From NCBI GenBank assembly GCA_965214335.1, contig CBDCBO010000008.1:62001-126000 (forward strand): a DNA stretch of 64,000 nucleotides. Reading direction: 5' to 3'. A model generated the notes under the pieces. That model was given only the letters and a program-made list of their open reading frames with translations. It was not told the origin of the DNA and did not search any database. Source of the DNA: Velthaea sp965214335 (GTDB lineage: Bacteria > Vulcanimicrobiota > Vulcanimicrobiia > Vulcanimicrobiales > Vulcanimicrobiaceae). Each line of letters begins with the position of its first letter. Position 1 is the stretch's first letter. Shown piece after piece: positions 1-9,305 of this stretch. Both the position numbers and the translations under genes were made by a program.

Positions 1-47
1 CGGCGCTCGGCTACGTTCCAACGGCAACGATCTCGCGGAGGAGAAAC

Positions 48-761
48 ATGTATCATCGATTCGCGACAGCTGTTGCCGCGGCTGCCATTGTGGCCGTACC
101 GGCCGGCGTCCTCGCTCAAGTTAGCATCGGTCAGCCGATCGTGCCGTCGCAAACGGTTCTAACCGGCACCCTCGAACATCCGATCAGCACCAAGGCGGCG
201 CAAACCACCGATCAATTCGTACTCGACATTCAGCCGCCATATCCGGCTGACGACCAGCGGCTCAATGGTGCGCGCGTCATTGGCCACGTCGCCGCGGTCG
301 ATCGGGCCGCCGGCAGCAGAAAGGGTTCGGTGACGCTGGCCTTCGATCGACTCATGCTCGCCGACGGTACCGAAGCATCGGTCAGCGGTCAAATGCTCTC
401 GACGCAGGGCCAGCAGGGCGGCAGTACCGCGGGCCGCGCGATCGTCGGCGGCGTCGTCGGTCAGATCATCGGAAACTACATCGGTAAACATATCGGATCG
501 GATGTCGGCGGCGCGGTCGGCATCATCGGCGGCGCGGCGTACGGCGCAAGTCTCGGCACCAACGTGACGCTGCCACAAGGCTCGACGGTACAGTTCAAGA
601 CGACCCAGGCAGCCGTCGTTACCGGGCGCCGCCAAGCCGGCACGGTCGAACCCAACCCGGCAATGCTGCCGCCGGCGCCGGGCGGTAACGCCGGCCCCCC
701 GCCGTCGTACACCCAACCCGCACCGCAGCAGCCCTATCCACAGCCGTCGCCAACGATTTAA
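48..761 (+). CDS. Secreted glycine-zipper protein
   Basis: Predicted 237 aa exported protein. A hydrophobic Ala-rich signal peptide covers about residues 1-23 and ends at VLAQ. A central soluble segment is followed at about residues 125-170 by a Gly-rich stretch with GxxxG spacing (GGVVGQIIGNYIG, GGAVGIIGGAAYG) typical of glycine-zipper membrane or outer-membrane-associated proteins. The C-terminus is a Pro/Gln-rich tail. A strong ribosome binding site, GGAGGAG at 37-43, fixes the ATG. The function is unknown. Glycine-zipper proteins often associate with the envelope, so an envelope role is inferred. The gene is convergent with the following trxB. Confidence 0.75.
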   Translation: MYHRFATAVAAAAIVAVPAGVLAQVSIGQPIVPSQTVLTGTLEHPISTKAAQTTDQFVLDIQPPYPADDQRLNGARVIGHVAAVDRAAGSRKGSVTLAFDRLMLADGTEASVSGQMLSTQGQQGGSTAGRAIVGGVVGQIIGNYIGKHIGSDVGGAVGIIGGAAYGASLGTNVTLPQGSTVQFKTTQAAVVTGRRQAGTVEPNPAMLPPAPGGNAGPPPSYTQPAPQQPYPQPSPTI

Positions 762-794
762 CGAACGCGGCGCCGGGCGGCGCCGGCTTACGGC

Positions 795-1766
795 TCAGGC
801 CGGAATCGCATCCGCGCGATCCGGCCGGCCCAGTTCACCGGCCTCGAGATCTTCGAGATAGCGCTCCGCTTCGAGCGCGGCCCGGCAGCCGGACCCGGCT
901 GCGGTGATCGCCTGCTTATAACGAATATCGAAGACGTCGCCGGCCACATACACGCCCGGGACGTTGGTCGACACCCCGTCGGCTGACCGAATATAGCCCG
1001 CTGCGTCCAAATCGATTTGACCGCGGAAAATTGACGTATTGGGATCGTGACCGATCGCGATGAACAGCGCATCGGTTCCGAACACCGAGGTGGCACCGGT
1101 CACGACATCGCGCAGCGTCAAGCCGGTGACGTGCTCGTCACCGATGACATCTTGTACGGCCGTATTCCAGAGAACGTCGATCTTCGGGTGGTTCAACGCC
1201 CGCGCAGCCATGATCTTACTGGCCCGAAAATTCGCTTTACGATGAATGATGGTGACGCGGCGAGCAAAGCGCGTCAGAAACGTCGCTTCTTCCATAGCCG
1301 AGTCGCCGCCGCCGACGACGACGATCGACTTGTCACGAAAGAACGCGCCGTCGCACGTGGCGCAGGTCGAAACGCCGCGTCCGCGTAGCCGCGCTTCACC
1401 CGGAATCTCAAGCCAACGCGCGCTGGCGCCGGTCGCCAAAATCACGGCATCTGCCGTATAGTCGTGTTCTGAGCCGCGCACGCGAAAGGGGCGCTGCGCG
1501 AAATCAACGTCGGTGACATCGACGTTGTGCAAAACGGCGCCAAAGCGCTCGGCTTGGCCGCGAAAGTTTTCCATCAAGTCGGGACCCATGATGCCGGCCG
1601 GAAAACCCGGAAAATTTTCAACTTCCGTCGTGAACATGAGCTGGCCGCCATACATGTGCCCGGCGAAAACGATCGGCGCGAGGTTGCCGCGCGCGGCATA
1701 AATGGCCGCGGTTAAACCCGCCGGTCCGGAACCGATGATGATGACTTTGGCGTGAGGCGCGAGCAT
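795..1766 (-). CDS. trxB: Thioredoxin reductase (NADPH)
   Basis: FAD-dependent disulfide reductase that transfers electrons from NADPH to thioredoxin in the cytoplasm. The 323 aa protein has the FAD dinucleotide motif GSGPAG (residues 12-17), the redox-active CATC (Cys135, Cys138), an NADPH-binding GGGDSA (about 152-157) and the C-terminal FAD motif VYVAGDVFD. Length and order match the low-Mr TrxB family. A longer frame begins at TTG 1790. The ATG at 1766 is preferred because AGAGAGGG lies 5-6 nt upstream of it. The thioredoxin-fold proteins at 4399 and 40667 are possible clients, which is inference. Confidence 0.95.
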   Translation of the reverse strand: MLAPHAKVIIIGSGPAGLTAAIYAARGNLAPIVFAGHMYGGQLMFTTEVENFPGFPAGIMGPDLMENFRGQAERFGAVLHNVDVTDVDFAQRPFRVRGSEHDYTADAVILATGASARWLEIPGEARLRGRGVSTCATCDGAFFRDKSIVVVGGGDSAMEEATFLTRFARRVTIIHRKANFRASKIMAARALNHPKIDVLWNTAVQDVIGDEHVTGLTLRDVVTGATSVFGTDALFIAIGHDPNTSIFRGQIDLDAAGYIRSADGVSTNVPGVYVAGDVFDIRYKQAITAAGSGCRAALEAERYLEDLEAGELGRPDRADAIPA

Positions 1767-1827
1767 TGCACCCTCTCTAACACCCGCCAAGCGGTTCCGG
1801 GTTCGGGGCCGTCGTAGAGCCGCGAGC

Positions 1828-3093
1828 GTGCGCCTTCATGTTCCGCGTGACCTTGCGTTGATCACGGTCGTTGGCCTCGGCCTGCGTCTCTTGTTCATCG
1901 GCGATCCGGGTCACGTCGTCGACCTCACCACATTCGGGCAGTGGGCGCTCAACGCCGCCGACAATCCCTGGGACCGCGGCTACGAAGCTACCAACGCGAA
2001 TTATCCGCCGGCCGCCCTGCTCGTGTTCGAACTGATCGGCCGCGCGTATCGCGCGCTCGGTTTGAACGACTCCTTGAGCTTACGGATCGCGCTCAAGCTC
2101 CCCAATGTGCTCTTCGATTGTCTGGGCGGGCTCGTCGTTTTCGCAATCGCGGCAAAGTTCGTCGATCGCCGGGCGGCGTTACTGGCGGCCGCGTTGTACG
2201 CGGGTAACCCGGCGATCATCTACGATTCGAGTCTGTGGGGCCAAAACGATTCGATTACGACGGTTTCGACGCTGCTGGCGGTCTGGTGCCTGATCTCGCG
2301 ATGGCGCACGCTGGCCTGGATCGTCCTGACGTTCGCGGTGTTGAACAAGCCGCCGGTCATCGTCATAGCGCCGCTCTTTTTGCTTGAAGCCGTGCTGTGC
2401 GAGCGCAGCCGGCGGCGCACGGCGCTGCTCGAAACCGCGGCCGGACTCATCGGCGCCGTCGCCTGCGGCTATCTATGCGCTCTGCCGTTTTACACGGATC
2501 GCTCGCTGTTCGGCGTCTACGCGCGCATGCTGGGTTGGTATCAAGTCGGATCGTCGCTGTATCCGTTTACCTCGGCCAACGGCTTCAATGTATATGCGCT
2601 CTTCGGCGACTTCTTCGCGCCCGACACGCAACCCATCGCCTTCATCGCGCTAAAGTATTGGGCCGATGCGGCATTCATCAGCATTGCCGCGGTCATCTTT
2701 ATTGTCTACGCACGCCGGCGCGACGACCGCACGTTGGTGCAGGCTTGTTTTTTCGTGCTGCTGGCATTCTTTCTCGTACTGACCGAGATGCACGAACGGT
2801 ATCTCATGTACGCGTTAGCGTTCGCGCCCGCGCTCGCACCGCTGGACCGGCGGTATCTGTGGGCAGCCTTGGTGTTGACGCTAACGCAGTGGCTCAACCT
2901 CGAGTACGCGATGACCTATATGTGGATCGAGTCCGATCGGCCGGCGGGCATCAATACCAAAGAGTTCGCTCCGGTACTCGTGCGCTTGTGCGCGCTTGCG
3001 AATATCACCGTCTTCGTCGTCGGCATGCAGACGTTTCTGGGCTGGCCCCGGCGTGTCGCCCACCGGACCGGGACGCCGGCCGGCGATCGGTGA
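1828..3093 (+). CDS. Multi-pass membrane glycosyltransferase (GT-C type)
   Basis: Predicted 421 aa integral membrane protein with about 10 hydrophobic helices. The first loop carries acidic residues after the first membrane segment (GDPGHVVDLTTFGQW), followed by WDRGYEATNANYPP, a layout seen in polyprenyl-phosphate-sugar-dependent mannosyl/glucosyltransferases of the GT-C fold. It probably transfers a sugar from a lipid-linked donor on the outer face of the inner membrane. The acceptor cannot be read from the sequence. The start is a GTG at 1828 with only a weak ribosome site. It diverges from trxB and ends 10 bp before the MBL gene. Confidence 0.7.
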   Translation: MRLHVPRDLALITVVGLGLRLLFIGDPGHVVDLTTFGQWALNAADNPWDRGYEATNANYPPAALLVFELIGRAYRALGLNDSLSLRIALKLPNVLFDCLGGLVVFAIAAKFVDRRAALLAAALYAGNPAIIYDSSLWGQNDSITTVSTLLAVWCLISRWRTLAWIVLTFAVLNKPPVIVIAPLFLLEAVLCERSRRRTALLETAAGLIGAVACGYLCALPFYTDRSLFGVYARMLGWYQVGSSLYPFTSANGFNVYALFGDFFAPDTQPIAFIALKYWADAAFISIAAVIFIVYARRRDDRTLVQACFFVLLAFFLVLTEMHERYLMYALAFAPALAPLDRRYLWAALVLTLTQWLNLEYAMTYMWIESDRPAGINTKEFAPVLVRLCALANITVFVVGMQTFLGWPRRVAHRTGTPAGDR

Positions 3094-3103
3094 ATGCGCA
3101 AGC

Positions 3104-3937
3104 ATGCTCGAAGACGATTTCTCCGATGTGCTGCGCAAAGCGCGGCGCGGCGTCGGTACCGACACTCCGACGCTGGCGCACAAAACCGGGATTGCGGCCG
3201 ATGCGATCGCCGACTGGATTGCCGGAAACGGCGTTCCGTCGGCCGCTCAAGCGCGCGCGTTGGCCGTTCCGTTGCACCTCGATCCGGGCAAACTGGCCGT
3301 GCGCGCGGCCGGCGGTTGGGAACCGCACGTCGACATGCCGGCCAACGTTCGGCATCATCCGCATGACCCGCACCCCTCGAACGGTTATTTATTTTTTCTT
3401 GACGACGGTAAGACTGCAGCGTTGATCGACCCGGCCGGCTTACCCGACACCTTGATGCGCGCGGTCAATGCGGGTCCGTACCGCTTGCGCTATATTCTCA
3501 TCACCCACAAACATGCCGACCATTGCGACGCAACCGCGGATGTAGCTCGCGCCTTTCCCGACGCCCAGATCGTGATGCACCGCTCGGATGCCGCTGCGAT
3601 CGGCGATCTCGCCGGCCGGGCGTTGCCGATCAACGACGGTGAGGAATTACCGTTCGGCGATCGTGCCGCTATCCGCATGCTCCACACGCCGGGTCACACC
3701 GACGGAAGCTCGTGTTTCTTATTTCGCTCGACCGTATTTACCGGCGACACGCTCTTCGCCGGCAGTGTTGGCGGAGCGTTTGGCGAGACATCGACGTACG
3801 ATGACATTCTCACCAGTGTCAAATTTAAACTTTTTTCCCTTGACGATGCGACGGTGGTGATGCCGGGCCACGGGCCGCCGTCGACGATCCGCGAAGAAAA
3901 AGCGCACAACCCATTCTTCGTCGGGTCATTCGACTGA
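3104..3937 (+). CDS. MBL-fold metallohydrolase with N-terminal helix-turn-helix-like segment
   Basis: Predicted 277 aa enzyme. Residues about 85-277 form a metallo-beta-lactamase fold: the dinuclear metal motif HKHADH (His135, His137, Asp139, His140), then TPGHTDGSS, FTGDTLFAG and MPGHGP, as in glyoxalase II or persulfide dioxygenase relatives. Residues about 20-70 (LAHKTGIAADAIADWIAGN followed by AVPLHLDPGKL) resemble an Xre-type HTH placed in front of the hydrolase. The same combination occurs in some thiol-metabolism MBL proteins. Substrate unknown. The ATG at 3104 was chosen because upstream sequence in this frame overlaps the glycosyltransferase. Confidence 0.8.
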   Translation: MLEDDFSDVLRKARRGVGTDTPTLAHKTGIAADAIADWIAGNGVPSAAQARALAVPLHLDPGKLAVRAAGGWEPHVDMPANVRHHPHDPHPSNGYLFFLDDGKTAALIDPAGLPDTLMRAVNAGPYRLRYILITHKHADHCDATADVARAFPDAQIVMHRSDAAAIGDLAGRALPINDGEELPFGDRAAIRMLHTPGHTDGSSCFLFRSTVFTGDTLFAGSVGGAFGETSTYDDILTSVKFKLFSLDDATVVMPGHGPPSTIREEKAHNPFFVGSFD

Positions 3938-3945
3938 CGCGCGGA

Positions 3946-4293
3946 TCACTCGTACGAGGCGCGTATTTTTGACAGCAGCGTTCGCGGACCGGCCGTGCGC
4001 CCGTCGCCGAAGAGAACCTCGACATCATGATCGGGGTAGACGTCATCGAAGCGGCGGCGCCGCCAATCAGCGACACTAAAGGAAGCGCGCGCAATCCGCT
4101 CGTGGCTGCGCGCGTAACTGCGCAAGTTCGATTTCACCGGTTGCGATTTCGCAGCCGGGCGAATGCGGACGGCGAAACCTTCGAATTTTTCTATTTCAGC
4201 GGCGATTCGTTCTATACTCGGCACGCAGTCACTATTTAGCCCTGCCGGTGAAATCGCCTTGGCAAAATTAACGACTGCGCGGTATTTACGCAA
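3946..4293 (-). CDS. Hypothetical protein, basic, about 115 aa
   Basis: No family recognised. The frame fills the space between two convergent neighbours and ends 8 bp from the MBL gene. Its composition is mixed and protein-like (IERIAAEIEKFEGFAVRIRP, then ADWRRRRFDDVYPDHDVEVLFGDG) rather than the Arg/Ala-rich pattern of shadow frames here. Local base composition is more AT-rich than in the neighbours. The listed start is a TTG without a clear ribosome site; a GTG at 4224 is an alternative. It could be a small DNA- or RNA-binding protein, but nothing proves that. Confidence 0.45.
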   Translation of the reverse strand: MRKYRAVVNFAKAISPAGLNSDCVPSIERIAAEIEKFEGFAVRIRPAAKSQPVKSNLRSYARSHERIARASFSVADWRRRRFDDVYPDHDVEVLFGDGRTAGPRTLLSKIRASYE

Positions 4294-4398
4294 AATGTAA
4301 TTTAGTTGCGCCGTCGTCGCTCTCCAGGAAAAGTTGGTTGCAGTAATCGTAAGCGGTCGGGTCGACCAAGCGGACGCACTTCGGCGAGCGTCGCGCCG

Positions 4399-6003
4399 TT
4401 ACTGATTAACGGTCGCTGAGGCCTGAGCCAAAACGTGACCTTGACGTGCGGCTTCGACAATAACGCTACCGCGAGCGCTCCGCGTATCGTTCGGAATCAC
4501 TTGAAACTCAACGATTTTTACGCCGGCAGCCGGCACGACGATCGACGTGCTGAACGGCGCGCACACCCGGTCGCTGCAAAACGAGGCGATCCAGCCTTTT
4601 GGTAAGCCCAGCGCGTGCAGATCGAGCGTTTGATCGGGCTTCGCCGTTACGGCCAACCGGTATTTGAACGTACTGGCGATCGAACCGGGGAGTTCGGGCC
4701 CGGTCCACGGCACGAGCGACACACCGGCCCGGGCAGCCGTGCCCAAACTCAGGGCAACACTGCCTTCTTGGGCTTGCTCGAGGTACATCTCGTAGCGCGG
4801 ATTGGTGTGCGGGATGGCCGCTGCCGCCCGGGCGGCGGCGGCAAACTCGGCGCGTGCGCGAGCGCTGTCGCCGATGTCGACCGCCGTGCGGCCACCGTAG
4901 AGGTGGGTCCAGGCAAGTTGGGTGGGTTTTCCGCTCGCCCGCGCGAGTGCGATCGCGCGGGCGAGTGCCGCCAGCGCCGGTGCACGGTGGCCGAGTTTGG
5001 CTTGCGAGCGCGCGACGCCCATCTCGCTGGAATATGACGGCGCCGCAAGCGCCAAACGCCGGTCGAGCCGGGCCACGCCGGCAAGATCGCCGCGCTCCGC
5101 GGCGGCGTAGGCAGCACCCGCCAGCGCACCACGGTCGTTCGGATCGAGCGCCAGCGCAGCGGCATAGGCCGCCTGCGCGGCGGGCCAGTTGCCGCGAGCG
5201 GCGGCGGCGTCGGCGCGCAGGCGGGCGAGCAGCGCGCGGTCCGGCCGCGCTACGGCAATCGGCGTCAGCGCGCCGATCGCCGCGTCGCGCAATGTTTGCT
5301 CGCGCGCCTGCGTGGCCACCAGGTCATGATCGCGAGCGGGGTCGGTCATGGCGTCATCCATTTCCGACTCGACGCCGGCAATCGCGTCGGCTGCCGCGCG
5401 AACATGGGCACGGACGGCCGCCGCGCCACCGTCAAACGGATAGCGCTTGGGCGCCAGCATGGCATCGAGCTTCGCTTGTTCGGCACTGACGAGCGGCGCG
5501 CTCGCGCCGCGTTGGGCTGCCGCGATATAGGCGCGCAATTGGACGCGCGGCAGCACGTTATCAGCATGGCGAGCCCGCAACACGCCATGCGCGTCGATCA
5601 CAAACGTCGTTGGGTAATTACGGATATCGTACGCCGCGGCAAAGGCCGAATTGCCGGCGACGACGGCTTGCAGGTACGGAACGCCTTTCGCGGCGGCAAA
5701 CGCGCGGACGACCGGCACCGTTTCGGTCGTATCGACGCCCAAGAATGCGACCCGGCCCGTATCGCTGCGGGCCTGCGCAGCGAGATCGGGCGTTTCAATC
5801 CGGCATGGCGGACACCACGAGCCCCATACGTTGATGACCAGCACGCGACCCGCGAAGGAGGCGTTGTTCACGACTCGACCGTCGAGCGTACGCAACCGAA
5901 AAGGCGGGGCGGTATGGCCGAGCTGCGGCTGCGCGGACACCGGCGTTAGAGCCGCGGCAACCATCACCAATGCGAACGTAACCGAACGAGCGAGCAGGGT
6001 CAT
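4399..6003 (-). CDS. Secreted TlpA-like thioredoxin fused to TPR repeats
   Basis: Predicted 534 aa exported thiol-disulfide protein. A signal peptide ends near VSAQ. An AhpC/TSA-type thioredoxin domain with WCPPC follows (GSWCPPCRIETP, cis-Pro at YPTTFVID). From about residue 200 there are Ala-rich helical pairs matching tetratricopeptide repeats, and a C-terminal beta-rich segment at about 430-534. A TlpA-like part suggests reduction or isomerisation of periplasmic thiols, with the TPR part binding partners (inference). The ATG at 6003 is chosen because the signal peptide follows it directly. It is divergent from the PQQ-type propeller gene. Confidence 0.8.
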   Translation of the reverse strand: MTLLARSVTFALVMVAAALTPVSAQPQLGHTAPPFRLRTLDGRVVNNASFAGRVLVINVWGSWCPPCRIETPDLAAQARSDTGRVAFLGVDTTETVPVVRAFAAAKGVPYLQAVVAGNSAFAAAYDIRNYPTTFVIDAHGVLRARHADNVLPRVQLRAYIAAAQRGASAPLVSAEQAKLDAMLAPKRYPFDGGAAAVRAHVRAAADAIAGVESEMDDAMTDPARDHDLVATQAREQTLRDAAIGALTPIAVARPDRALLARLRADAAAARGNWPAAQAAYAAALALDPNDRGALAGAAYAAAERGDLAGVARLDRRLALAAPSYSSEMGVARSQAKLGHRAPALAALARAIALARASGKPTQLAWTHLYGGRTAVDIGDSARARAEFAAAARAAAAIPHTNPRYEMYLEQAQEGSVALSLGTAARAGVSLVPWTGPELPGSIASTFKYRLAVTAKPDQTLDLHALGLPKGWIASFCSDRVCAPFSTSIVVPAAGVKIVEFQVIPNDTRSARGSVIVEAARQGHVLAQASATVNQ

Positions 6004-6221
6004 GAGACGTTCCGACGCGCTGCCACGCGCCGAAGTTGCACGGCGCGGCACGCAGCATCCCCGGGCGGCAACCGCGACCATCGCGCAGTTGCGCTCAGAC
6101 CTTGCCAAGCCTTACACCGGCCAAGCGGGATGCGCTGCGACGAAAATAGGGAACCTCGCTCGATGACGCCGCTGTGGTGGGGGGCGGCATCGGGTATCAC
6201 TTCATGCCCCTGGAGGAGCAC

Positions 6222-7820
6222 GTGTTTCCACCCCTTCAATCCGCGCGTATCGCAGCCGGCGCAATATTTGCTTTTGCCTCGTTGACGCCGAATGTGAACG
6301 CACAGCCGAGCGTGGCCGGTAGCGCCTACACGACGTATCATTACGATAACGCTCGAACCGGCTGGAATCCGACCGAAAAACAACTCACGGTCGCTACCGT
6401 CGGTTCGTCGCGATTCGGCCGTCTTCGAACATTAGCCGCCGACAGCGTCGTGTACGCCCAACCGCTCTACGTTCCGTCCGTCGCAACGCCGGCCGGTAAC
6501 CGCAATCTCGTGTTCATCGCCTCGGAAAACGATAACGTGTTCGCCTATGACGCCGACACGGGCGATTTGGTGTGGCGCCGGACGTTCATCAATCCGGCCG
6601 CCGGAATTACGGCCGTCGCGCGAACGTCGGTCGCTGATTGTAACGCCATCTCACCGACGATCGGCATCTCCTCGACGCCGGTCATCGATCTGCCGACGCG
6701 CACGCTCTATGTCGTGGATAAGGTTCAGGCGACCAAAGGCGGCGCGACGACGTACAGTAATTCGATTCACGCGCTCGATATCGGTACCGGAAACAACCGG
6801 ATCGCGCCGGCCGCGATCGGCGGTTCGATCATGCGCACGGATGGGACCGTCGACACCTTCGTCGACCAGCATCAACAGAACCGGCCGGGATTGTTACTGG
6901 CGAATAATACGGTGTACGTGGGCTTCGGCAGCAGTTGCGACGCCGTTCCAGGCGCCGTCAACGGCTGGGTCTTCGGCTACGACAAATCATCGTTGCACAA
7001 AACAGCGCAGTTCGTCACGACCGCGTCGTCGGCGAATAGTTGGCTTGGATCGGTTTGGCAGTCGACGTTCGCGCCCGCCGCCGACGCCGCCGGAAACATC
7101 TATCTCAACACCGGCAACGGTTCGTTCAATGCCGCTGCGGGCGGACGCGACTATGGTGACAGCGTATTGCGGCTCACGCCGAGTCTAACCGTCGCCGATT
7201 ATTTCGCGCCGCACAACGATTTGCAGTTAAACGATAACGATCAGGACGTCGGTTCGACCGGCGTGATGCTGGTGCCCGACGCGGGGGCGGCGACGCCGCT
7301 CGCGATCGCCGGAGTCAAGAACGGCGTGATGTATCTGCTCGATCGTAACCGGCTGGGCGGATACACACCGTCAGGCGACCGGGTACTTCAAGAATACACG
7401 CTGGAGAATGCGCAAAACTCCCTTTACGGGGGCCCCACCTACTACCCGGGTTACGTCTACTGGGGCGCCTCAGCGCAACCGCTGCAAGCGTTTTCGTTAA
7501 CGCGTTCGCCGGTGCCCAAAGTAACGCCGGTCGCCCAGACGCAGAATAGCTTTCCCGGCGAGGGTGGCGAAATTGCGGCTGTTTCGTCGAATGCGACCGC
7601 GCCCGGCAGCGCCGTCGTTTGGGCCACCACCCGGCCGGGAACCGGCGGCACGATTCTGTTGTATGCGTACGACGCCCTTAACGTGGCCCGGACGCTCTAC
7701 TCCGGCGCGGTCGGTCCGTGGCTCGCGCACGGTGACGCGTTTCTCACGCCGACGATTGCCGGCGGCCACGTGTTTGTGCCGGGCGCCGGCACCGGGGTCG
7801 CCGAGTTCGGCCTAAAGTAA
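6222..7820 (+). CDS. Secreted PQQ-type beta-propeller protein (paralogue 1)
   Basis: Predicted 532 aa exported protein with a signal peptide ending VNAQ. The YHYDNARTGWNPTE motif near the N-terminus and repeated blades (VFAYDADTGDLVWR, NIYLNTGNGSF, VMYLLDRNRLGG) are typical of pyrrolo-quinoline-quinone-like or BamB-like propellers. No PQQ ligands can be demonstrated by eye, so an enzyme activity is not claimed. GTG at 6222 is preferred over ATG at 6204 because GGAGGA lies 4 nt upstream of it. The same family occurs at 61598-63211. Confidence 0.8.
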   Translation: MFPPLQSARIAAGAIFAFASLTPNVNAQPSVAGSAYTTYHYDNARTGWNPTEKQLTVATVGSSRFGRLRTLAADSVVYAQPLYVPSVATPAGNRNLVFIASENDNVFAYDADTGDLVWRRTFINPAAGITAVARTSVADCNAISPTIGISSTPVIDLPTRTLYVVDKVQATKGGATTYSNSIHALDIGTGNNRIAPAAIGGSIMRTDGTVDTFVDQHQQNRPGLLLANNTVYVGFGSSCDAVPGAVNGWVFGYDKSSLHKTAQFVTTASSANSWLGSVWQSTFAPAADAAGNIYLNTGNGSFNAAAGGRDYGDSVLRLTPSLTVADYFAPHNDLQLNDNDQDVGSTGVMLVPDAGAATPLAIAGVKNGVMYLLDRNRLGGYTPSGDRVLQEYTLENAQNSLYGGPTYYPGYVYWGASAQPLQAFSLTRSPVPKVTPVAQTQNSFPGEGGEIAAVSSNATAPGSAVVWATTRPGTGGTILLYAYDALNVARTLYSGAVGPWLAHGDAFLTPTIAGGHVFVPGAGTGVAEFGLK

Positions 7821-7827
7821 GCGCCGC

Positions 7828-8589
7828 TCAGGTCCGTAACTTATAGCCGCGCCAGGTCATGAGGAGGGCCACGCCGAGCGCCGCCGCGGCGAGGGCGGCG
7901 ACGACGCTGAGCGATACCGCCAGCGGCACGTCGCCCCGTCCGGTGTAGCTGTAACGGAAGGCATCGATCATGTGAAACATCGGATTGAATAGGGAGATGC
8001 GCTGCACGAGCGGCGGCAAAAACTGAATTGACGTGAACACGCCGCCGACGAAGACCAGCGGCGTGATCGCGAACGTTGTCAGCGTCGCGATGTGGTCAAA
8101 CTTTTCCGCCATCAAACCGAAGATGACACCGAGTGCTGAGAATAGTGTCGCCACGAGTACGATGACGAGCAGATATAGGCCCCAGTCGATTGGCGCGGTG
8201 TGCACGAATACGACGCCGAGCATGGTAATGAGGGCGGCGATGAAGAGCGCCCGCAAAATACCGGAAATGACGTATCCCGCAACGAGTTCGATGGCCGACA
8301 GCGGCGCGATGAGCAACTCTTGAATCGAAAGCATGAACCGGCCCTGAAACACCGAGCTGGAACTCTCACCGTAGGTGCCGTCGATGACCTGCAGCATGAT
8401 CAATCCGGGAATGAGAAACGTCGCGTACGACACGCCTTGCACTTGTTTGATGCGGCTGCCTAAAGCGAGCCCGAAAACGAACACGTATAACAGCGTCGTG
8501 ATAACCGGCGGCCAGATGACTTGGTTGATGATGCCGAAGGTCCGCACGAGCTCGCGCTTGATAAGCGTCTGCAGTCCAATGCCGTTCAA
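7828..8589 (-). CDS. ABC-2 type transporter permease
   Basis: Predicted 253 aa inner-membrane subunit with six hydrophobic segments. The ABC-2/DrrB-type pattern is visible in FLIPGLIMLQVIDGTYGESSSSVFQGR and PLVFVGGVFTSIQFLP. It partners the ATPase encoded just upstream, whose stop overlaps this start at ATGA (8586-8589). The pair likely exports a hydrophobic compound, polysaccharide or drug. The substrate is not evident. Confidence 0.9.
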   Translation of the reverse strand: MNGIGLQTLIKRELVRTFGIINQVIWPPVITTLLYVFVFGLALGSRIKQVQGVSYATFLIPGLIMLQVIDGTYGESSSSVFQGRFMLSIQELLIAPLSAIELVAGYVISGILRALFIAALITMLGVVFVHTAPIDWGLYLLVIVLVATLFSALGVIFGLMAEKFDHIATLTTFAITPLVFVGGVFTSIQFLPPLVQRISLFNPMFHMIDAFRYSYTGRGDVPLAVSLSVVAALAAAALGVALLMTWRGYKLRT

Positions 8590-9305
8590 CGCCGCGTCAA
8601 TTCGAGGAACACGTCTTGCAAGCTGCGGTCGCCGATGAGCGTCGCGGTCGACTCGAGCGCGACGAGTTTGCCCGCTTCGATGATCCCGATCCGGTTACAC
8701 AATTCTTGGGCTTCCTCTAAGTAGTGCGTCGTGAGCACGATCGTCGTCCCGGCGGCGTTGAGCTCGCGCAGAAAAGCCCATAATTCCAAACGCAACTCAA
8801 CGTCGACGCCCGCCGTCGGTTCATCGAGAATGAGCAAACGCGGCTGGTGAATGAGTGCGCGCGCGAGCGTCAAGCGGCGCTTCATGCCGCCCGACAGCCG
8901 CGTATACACGTCTTTCGCTTTCGACGTAAGATCGAAGCGCGCCAGCAATTCGTCGGCCCGGCGTTGCACCGCCGGCCCGCGAAGCCCGTAGTAGCCGGCT
9001 TGGTAGATCAGTACATCGCGAATGTTCAGATAGCGATCGAAATTATACTCTTGGGGCGCCAGCCCAACGGTCACCCGCGCGGCGCGCCAATCGCGCACGA
9101 CATCGTGACCGAACAGTTCGATCGACCCGCTCGTTATCGAACTCAAACCGACCGTCGCGTTGATGGTCGTTGTCTTTCCGGCGCCGTTGGGCCCAAGTAA
9201 CCCGAAGAACGCGCCGTCCTCGACTTCAAAGGAAATGCCGTCGACTGCGGTCAGGTTGCCGTAACGCTTGACCAGTTCGTTGATGCGAATTGCCGGGACG
9301 TTCAC
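8586..9305 (-). CDS. ABC-2 exporter ATP-binding protein
   Basis: Predicted 239 aa DrrA-type ATPase. Walker A GPNGAGKTT, Q-loop (GLAPQEYNF), signature LSGGMKRRLTLARAL, Walker B LLILDEPTAGVD and the switch TTHYLEEAQ are all intact. The chosen GTG at 9305 overlaps the stop of the upstream phosphoesterase by 4 bp (GTGA), implying translational coupling. The longer frame upstream lacks family similarity. It energises the permease at 7828-8589. Confidence 0.93.
   Translation of the reverse strand: MNVPAIRINELVKRYGNLTAVDGISFEVEDGAFFGLLGPNGAGKTTTINATVGLSSITSGSIELFGHDVVRDWRAARVTVGLAPQEYNFDRYLNIRDVLIYQAGYYGLRGPAVQRRADELLARFDLTSKAKDVYTRLSGGMKRRLTLARALIHQPRLLILDEPTAGVDVELRLELWAFLRELNAAGTTIVLTTHYLEEAQELCNRIGIIEAGKLVALESTATLIGDRSLQDVFLELTRR

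Noticed and set aside
2397..3425. 342-aa frame on the plus strand across the glycosyltransferase and MBL genes
   Set aside because: Arg/His-rich out-of-frame reading of two well-supported genes.
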